NCBI GenBank assembly: GCA_007131625.1
Contig: SLQC01000262.1
Span: 1 to 20,758 of the forward strand
Reading direction: 5' to 3'
Origin: Balneolales bacterium
GTDB taxonomy: Bacteria > Bacteroidota > Rhodothermia > Balneolales > Natronogracilivirgulaceae
Length of the DNA stretch: 20,758 nt
Shown here one piece after another: positions 16,826-20,758 of this stretch; position 1 is the first letter of the stretch, and every line of letters begins with the position of its first letter. The position numbers and the translations under genes were made by a program. The notes under the pieces are model-generated. The model was given only the letters and a program-made list of their open reading frames with translations, was not told where the DNA came from and made no database searches.

Positions 16826-17605
16826 ATGAGTAAATATAAGTTTTTACATCAACAACTCTCTTCAAAGCATTTGATTCTGATACTGTTACTGGGTGGACTC
16901 ACTTTCGCGTGTGGTCCCAATGGCGAAGAATCTGTTGTACACAATACGCTCACTGATGAAGAATTAGAAGAAGGCTGGATCCTGCTATTCGACGGTGAAA
17001 CCACCGAAGGATGGCGTGGATATAACCAGGCCGAGTTTCCTCCCGGGGGTTGGGCCGTTGAAGACGGATCCCTGCGCTGTATTGGTAGAGGTATGGGAGA
17101 ATCCGGTGGTGAAGGTGGGGACATCCTTTACGATGAAAAATTCCACAACTTCATACTCTCCCTGGAGTGGAATATCTCAGAAGAAGGTAATTCAGGGATC
17201 TTCTATCTGGGTCAGGAAATTGAAGGGGAGCCAATCTGGATTTCAGCTCCGGAAATGCAGATACTGGATAATGAAAGACATCCGGATGCCTTGCGCGGAG
17301 TGGACGGAAACCGAAAAGCCGGTGCACTGTATGATCTTATACCAGCCACTCCGCAAAACACCAGGCCTGCCGGCGAATGGAACCATGCGGAAGTGATGGT
17401 AGACAGGGGAGCAGTTGTCCATTTTCAGAATGGAAAGCCTGTAGTTGAATATCAACTTGGAACATCCACCTGGAACAGGATGATCGCCGAATCTAAATTT
17501 CATGAATTTCCTGAATTCGGTATAAATCGACCCGGATATATCGCTCTTCAGGATCATGGTGATGATGTCTGGTTCCGGAATATTAAAATTCTGCCCCTGG
17601 ATTGA
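16826..17605 (+). CDS. DUF1080 (3-keto-disaccharide hydrolase) lipoprotein
   Basis: A 259-residue protein with lipoprotein signal ending LTFAC (Cys29), so it is anchored on the periplasmic side or at the outer membrane. The DUF1080 domain spans about 47-258 and carries its usual landmarks: WILLFDGETTEGWRGY, GGWAVEDGSLRC, LSLEWNISEEGNSGIFY, PEMQILDNERHPDA, GALYDLIP, PAGEWN and IALQDHGDDVWFRNIKI. Members of this family cleave glycosides that have been oxidised at C3 by a Gfo/Idh/MocA partner, either by hydrolysis or by elimination giving a 3-keto-2-hydroxyglycal. It lies 59 bp after such an oxidoreductase. The stop codon is inside the terminator stem, showing a compact transcript end. The family is certain, the sugar specificity unknown. 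Confidence 0.93.
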   Translation: MSKYKFLHQQLSSKHLILILLLGGLTFACGPNGEESVVHNTLTDEELEEGWILLFDGETTEGWRGYNQAEFPPGGWAVEDGSLRCIGRGMGESGGEGGDILYDEKFHNFILSLEWNISEEGNSGIFYLGQEIEGEPIWISAPEMQILDNERHPDALRGVDGNRKAGALYDLIPATPQNTRPAGEWNHAEVMVDRGAVVHFQNGKPVVEYQLGTSTWNRMIAESKFHEFPEFGINRPGYIALQDHGDDVWFRNIKILPLD

Positions 17606-17627
17606 GTTATAACGACTCAATTTTTTT
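17602..17627 (+). terminator. Intrinsic terminator after the DUF1080 gene
   Basis: TTGAGT at 17602-17607 pairs with ACTCAA at 17615-17620 around a 7-base loop, followed by seven T at 17621-17627. The stem is short and AT-rich but perfectly paired, and its left arm overlaps the TGA stop codon of the DUF1080 gene. It suggests that the TIM-barrel gene beginning at 17905 has its own promoter. Confidence 0.6.
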
Positions 17628-17795
17628 CGAAATACAAAGTAAACAAGTGGTTCTTTGATTTGAAGGTTTTGAAGTATTAACAAGTCTTATGTCTGTTAAT
17701 CGAACCTCTCAAGATTACCAAGACAGTCACATTCATGATTTTTTTTATTTCGGCTGTCCGACTAATTTAATTTCAGTATATTGAGTAATGATGGA

Positions 17796-17822
17796 AAGTT
17801 TGTTGATGGTCAACTCAAACTT
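17796..17822 (+). repeat. Bulged hairpin upstream of the TIM-barrel gene
   Basis: AAGTTTG (17796-17802) pairs with CAAACTT (17816-17822) and, past a two-base CT bulge, TTGA (17803-17806) with TCAA (17810-17813), leaving a TGG loop. No T-run follows, so it is not an intrinsic terminator. It lies 82 bp before the start codon in a 299-bp gap (17606-17904) that otherwise holds only the terminator of the previous unit and no gene I can see. Confidence 0.4.
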
Positions 17823-17904
17823 ACAGCATGAAGGGAAACCTGTGGAGGGGGGAGCACCATTCATTAGCTATTAGTTGGAAAGACCAAAAATATAAAATAA
17901 AAAA

Positions 17905-18774
17905 ATGCGAATATTAACTCTTACGACCTTACTGTCGGCCATTTTCATAATTTCATGCACGGAACAACAACCGGATCAGGTTCAACAGGAACCGCTACTG
18001 ACTGATCCAGGAGTAGTATCCTATACTTTCAGAAATCAATTCAGCGAAGATGTACCCGGGACGCTGGACATAATTAAAGAAATGGGTTTTACCAAGATTG
18101 AGTTCTCAAGTCTTTTCGGTAAAACAGCTAATGAGCTTCGGGAACTACTGGATGAAAGGGGGTTGGTATGCACTTCATATGGGGTAGGTTATAACACTCT
18201 TGTTGACAATATTGAACAGGTGATTGAAGAAGCTCAGACATTAGGAGCCGAATACGTTCGCGTGGCTTCAATTCCTCACGATCGCGACCGTGTATTTTCC
18301 ATTGATGATATGAGAAAGGCAGTTGCCGACTTCAATGAAGCCGGTCGTATTCTGAGTGCTAACGGCTTACGGTTTAATTACCACAATCACGGATATGAAT
18401 TTCTTCCATATGGAGACGGAACCCTTTTCGATTATATGGTTGAAAATACCGATCCTGCCTATGTGAATTTTGAAATGGATGTGTACTGGGTAGCCCATCC
18501 GGGACACGATCCGGTAGAGCTTCTGATAAGATATCCCGACCGAATCAATCAGGTGCATTTAAAAGATCTGAGTAAAAATGCCACACACGACTTTACCGGA
18601 AGTGCACCTTCACATTATGATGTCCCGTTGGGAACCGGCCAGATAGATTTTCCGGCTTTTTTAAGAGCAGCACAAAACTCAAATATCGAGCATTATTATA
18701 TAGAGGATGAAACCGAAGACGTTGTTAATCGGGTGCCTCGAAGTTTTGAATATATTACGGGCATCACGAATTAA
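17905..18774 (+). CDS. Sugar isomerase/AP-endonuclease-like TIM-barrel lipoprotein
   Basis: A 289-residue protein with lipoprotein signal LLSAIFIISC (Cys18) and a xylose-isomerase-like TIM barrel (AP_endonuc_2 fold) from about 35 to the end. Strand and metal-site motifs of the family are present: MGFTKIEFSSLFG, YHNHGYEF (Glu165), FEMDVYWV (Asp192), QVHLKDLS (His218) and YYIEDE (Glu267), giving the acidic and His ligands expected for a divalent metal. Cytosolic relatives are isomerases, epimerases and dehydratases such as IolE. In the 3-keto-glycoside route a relative of this fold acts with DUF1080 on the keto-glycal or keto-sugar, as lyase, hydratase or isomerase; which step this one takes is not readable. 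It stands after a terminator, has a long leader, and converges on the third Gfo/Idh/MocA gene. Confidence 0.9.
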   Translation: MRILTLTTLLSAIFIISCTEQQPDQVQQEPLLTDPGVVSYTFRNQFSEDVPGTLDIIKEMGFTKIEFSSLFGKTANELRELLDERGLVCTSYGVGYNTLVDNIEQVIEEAQTLGAEYVRVASIPHDRDRVFSIDDMRKAVADFNEAGRILSANGLRFNYHNHGYEFLPYGDGTLFDYMVENTDPAYVNFEMDVYWVAHPGHDPVELLIRYPDRINQVHLKDLSKNATHDFTGSAPSHYDVPLGTGQIDFPAFLRAAQNSNIEHYYIEDETEDVVNRVPRSFEYITGITN

Positions 18775-18901
18775 AACCGGACGTCTCACCTCACTCAATT
18801 CAGCCCGGCATGAACGTGGTATTATGCCATGAAATGGGTCAGGTTGCAATTTGGGTGGTGGGTTGTGGCAGATGAACACGACCCATAAGATTGCCAGCTG
18901 A

Positions 18902-20185
18902 TTACCCTGGATGCTGCCATTTTTCTCTGTATTCTCTTTTCAAAAAACCGGCTGACTGCGGATTATCAATGATTGTCTTCTTTTGATTGTCCCATTTCAC
19001 GATGCTACCGGTATTGTAGGCTATCGTGGCGAGTTGTACAGTGGTAGTCGAGGCAAAAGCATCTTCAACTGTGCAACTGATTTTTTTGGGGTCTTTTAAC
19101 TTCACAGCATCCAGAAAATCAATTATGTGACGTGCCAGCATGCTTCTTTCTGTGGGAAGGTTCAGATCCAGGACTTCAGCATCTCTGTCGGAAGGTCTGA
19201 CTACAAATCTCGTATCGGATACGAAAATCGTTGATTTGTGGCCATGGAAGAAAACACCGTTGTTAAATTCGGGGCTGATATCTCCTGCACCCCACATACG
19301 ATGCTGCCATACCACAGGGGCTTTTTCAAAAGCCATATTTGCTGTAAGAGTGTCAGGTGTAGTGATTTGATCTTTAAGAGCATATATCCCGCCGGTTGTT
19401 TTAAACTCCGAAGGAATTCCATCATCCATAATATGCCTGATGATATCGATATTATGAATACCCCAGTCCACCAGGTGGCCATTGCCATACTCCTTTTCCA
19501 GCCGCCAGCTATAGTGGCCAATGCTAGGCCTGTAATCCAGTTTGGGTGCAGGGCCGCACCACTCGTCCCAATCAAGTGAGGCCGGTGGTGCCTGAATGGA
19601 AGTATCACCCGGTTGCGCCCGATAGTGGATCTGTGCTTCAATCTGAAAAATATCCCCTGCTTTGCCGTCATTAATGTATTGCTTGGCATATTTAAAAGCT
19701 TCACTCTGTCGGCGCTGGAGCCCAATTTGTACAATATTCCCTGCCTTTTCTGCCGCTTTTATCATCGCCAGCCCTTCCATTGGATCATAGGCTAATGGTT
19801 TTTCACAAAAAATGTCCAGTCCTTTTTCGCAGGCAGCAATAAACTGAAGGGCATGCCACTGAGGTGGCGTGGCGATAAAAACGGCTTCAAGCCCATTTAT
19901 GTCGATCATGTCCTGATAATATTTAAAAGTTTTGGGCTTTATCCCTTGCAGTTTTTCCAGTTCCTCTGCGCTTTGCCGAAGGTGCTCACTATCTACATCG
20001 CATACAGCCAAAATTTCAAGACCGCCGCCCTCAATCGCAGCCCTGCTGATAGCCATACCGTACCGACCGGCCCCGATTAATCCTGCTTTTAATTTTCGCT
20101 CTTTGGCCTGTGTGGGAATATAAAAAGAGCTGGAGATGGCAGCTGCTCCCAGCACGGTTTTTCCAATAAAAGTTTTCCTGTTCAT
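18902..20185 (-). CDS. Exported Gfo/Idh/MocA family oxidoreductase (3)
   Basis: A 427-residue protein from ATG 20185; a GTG ten codons upstream (20215) would put a poly-basic tail before the signal and is less likely. The N-terminus, MNRKTFIGKTVLGAAAISSS, looks like a Tat signal with Arg-Lys in place of the twin Arg. The Rossmann motif is AGLIGAGRYGMA at about 34-45, the EKP motif is FCEKPLA with Lys129, and the catalytic helix reads GNGHLVDWGIHNIDIIRH with Asp240 and His244. It differs strongly from the other two oxidoreductases in length and C-terminal part, so the three are not recent duplicates. Convergent with the TIM-barrel gene (127-bp gap). It is probably part of the same carbohydrate locus, perhaps for another sugar or the reverse reduction; this is an inference. 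Confidence 0.88.
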   Translation of the reverse strand: MNRKTFIGKTVLGAAAISSSFYIPTQAKERKLKAGLIGAGRYGMAISRAAIEGGGLEILAVCDVDSEHLRQSAEELEKLQGIKPKTFKYYQDMIDINGLEAVFIATPPQWHALQFIAACEKGLDIFCEKPLAYDPMEGLAMIKAAEKAGNIVQIGLQRRQSEAFKYAKQYINDGKAGDIFQIEAQIHYRAQPGDTSIQAPPASLDWDEWCGPAPKLDYRPSIGHYSWRLEKEYGNGHLVDWGIHNIDIIRHIMDDGIPSEFKTTGGIYALKDQITTPDTLTANMAFEKAPVVWQHRMWGAGDISPEFNNGVFFHGHKSTIFVSDTRFVVRPSDRDAEVLDLNLPTERSMLARHIIDFLDAVKLKDPKKISCTVEDAFASTTTVQLATIAYNTGSIVKWDNQKKTIIDNPQSAGFLKREYREKWQHPG

Positions 20186-20404
20186 TTTTTTGGATTTTAT
20201 TAATGATAATATCACGTATAATAAGTTAATTACCGGAATTTTAACCCAACCTGGCTATTCTTATAGAAAAATACACTAATTTTGCTTGATTTCCGCAAAT
20301 GCCTTTTTATAAGTCTTTGATTTTTGGTATGGGAAAATCGGATTTGCAGAAAGTAGTAGAGTGCGGTGTATGCATTGTCTTTGTAGTTTTCGTATTTTGG
20401 GATC

Positions 20405-20758
20405 ATGTTTATACGACAAGTCAAAAAGCAACGCAGTAAATCCAGCCGTATCTTCTTACCAGTTCAGCCCGGTGCAAGCCGAACGAATCCAGGGCAAGGT
20501 CAAACAGCGCACGATTCTCTTCCCTGGCCGGGATCCGTTGTTCAGGGATAAGAATAACCGCGATATCGTCCTGGCTTATCAACTAGTCCATACGATTCGC
20601 TATATGCTCAAACAATCCGGGCTGCATTACTACTGGAACAATATCGTGCGTCTGATGAACACCCAAACCATTCAAACTGTGGAGTTGCCAACCGAAACCA
20701 AACGCATCCGTATCAAAAAGCCGTCGGTTCCCATTGCCGAAGTCCGGCAAATTTACAA
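20405..20758 (+). pseudogene. Decayed IS1634/IS4-like transposase remnant, runs off window
   Basis: ATG 20405 opens MFIRQVKKQRSKSSRIF, a typical start of IS1634-type transposases, but this frame soon becomes nonsense and stops near 20549. The family sequence continues one base over, from about 20457: YQFSPVQAERIQGKVKQRTI and then RDPLFRDKNNRDIVL, open to the window end. So there is a +1 shift at about 20450-20457. At about 20571-20574 the N-terminal part is followed directly by AYQLVHTIRYMLKQSGLHYY, then WNNIVRLMNTQ and IRIKKPSVPIAEVRQIY, which I recognise as the C-terminal end of such transposases. The DDE catalytic core of several hundred residues is therefore missing. The element cannot encode an active enzyme. 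Its left end lies somewhere in 20216-20404, but no inverted terminal repeat could be fixed; the right end is outside the window. Confidence 0.7.

Noticed and set aside
18586..18606. DFTGSA in the TIM-barrel protein as an ApbE flavinylation site
   Set aside because: The Asp is two, not three, residues before the Thr and the Gly-Ala/Ser-Thr order is absent; the motif does not fit.
18834..18886. 7-bp inverted repeat ATGGGTC/GACCCAT between the TIM-barrel and oxidoreductase 3 genes
   Set aside because: A 39-base loop and no T-run; expected by chance in 127 bp at this arm length.
20230..20424. 64-residue frame on the minus strand between oxidoreductase 3 and the IS remnant
   Set aside because: No domain, no ribosome-binding site, overlaps the transposase start; looks like noise.

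Overview
The window reads as one contig from a Gram-negative bacterium of the Bacteroidota/Rhodothermota/Balneolota (FCB) kind. The basis is indirect: several short-signal lipoproteins, a DUF3347 protein, multi-pass SpoIIE phosphatases, Tat-exported Gfo/Idh/MocA oxidoreductases beside a DUF1080 protein, and weak or absent Shine-Dalgarno sequences before many genes. No rRNA or tRNA is present, so the phylum assignment is an inference.

Left part (1-11319), mostly housekeeping and signalling. The 3' two-thirds of an mgtE magnesium channel gene converges on a soluble REC-PAS-GAF-PAS-HisKA-HATPase-REC hybrid kinase, which lies 31 bp downstream of a yccF membrane gene. Divergent from these is a membrane-anchored PP2C/SpoIIE serine phosphatase with a non-ATG start. 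Then come a secreted fasciclin-domain protein (minus strand), an NAD-type isocitrate dehydrogenase, a two-gene unit of a DUF4412-like exported protein and a TPR protein resembling eukaryotic RMDN proteins, and a convergent His-rich DUF3347 lipoprotein.

Right part (11320-20185), an accessory carbohydrate locus. An FGE-sulfatase-fold lipoprotein and a Tat-exported Gfo/Idh/MocA oxidoreductase form one unit. A second Tat-exported Gfo/Idh/MocA oxidoreductase and a DUF1080 (3-keto-disaccharide hydrolase) lipoprotein form another, closed by a hairpin terminator. A lipoprotein with a sugar isomerase/AP-endonuclease TIM barrel follows, and a third exported Gfo/Idh/MocA gene converges on it. An apbE flavin transferase gene sits in the middle on the minus strand. 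Oxidoreductases plus DUF1080 plus this TIM barrel is the gene set known for the 3-keto-glycoside route of glycoside cleavage. Here every member carries an export or lipoprotein signal, so the chemistry is predicted to happen outside the cytoplasm. Two short palindromes, at 11575-11588 and 15243-15258, lie just upstream of the two main units and are candidate operators.

Right edge (about 20405-20758): a decayed IS1634/IS4-like transposase. An N-terminal piece is out of frame with what follows, and that following sequence appears to jump straight to the C-terminal end of the transposase, with the catalytic core missing. No CRISPR array, tRNA, rRNA, riboswitch or replication origin was seen.
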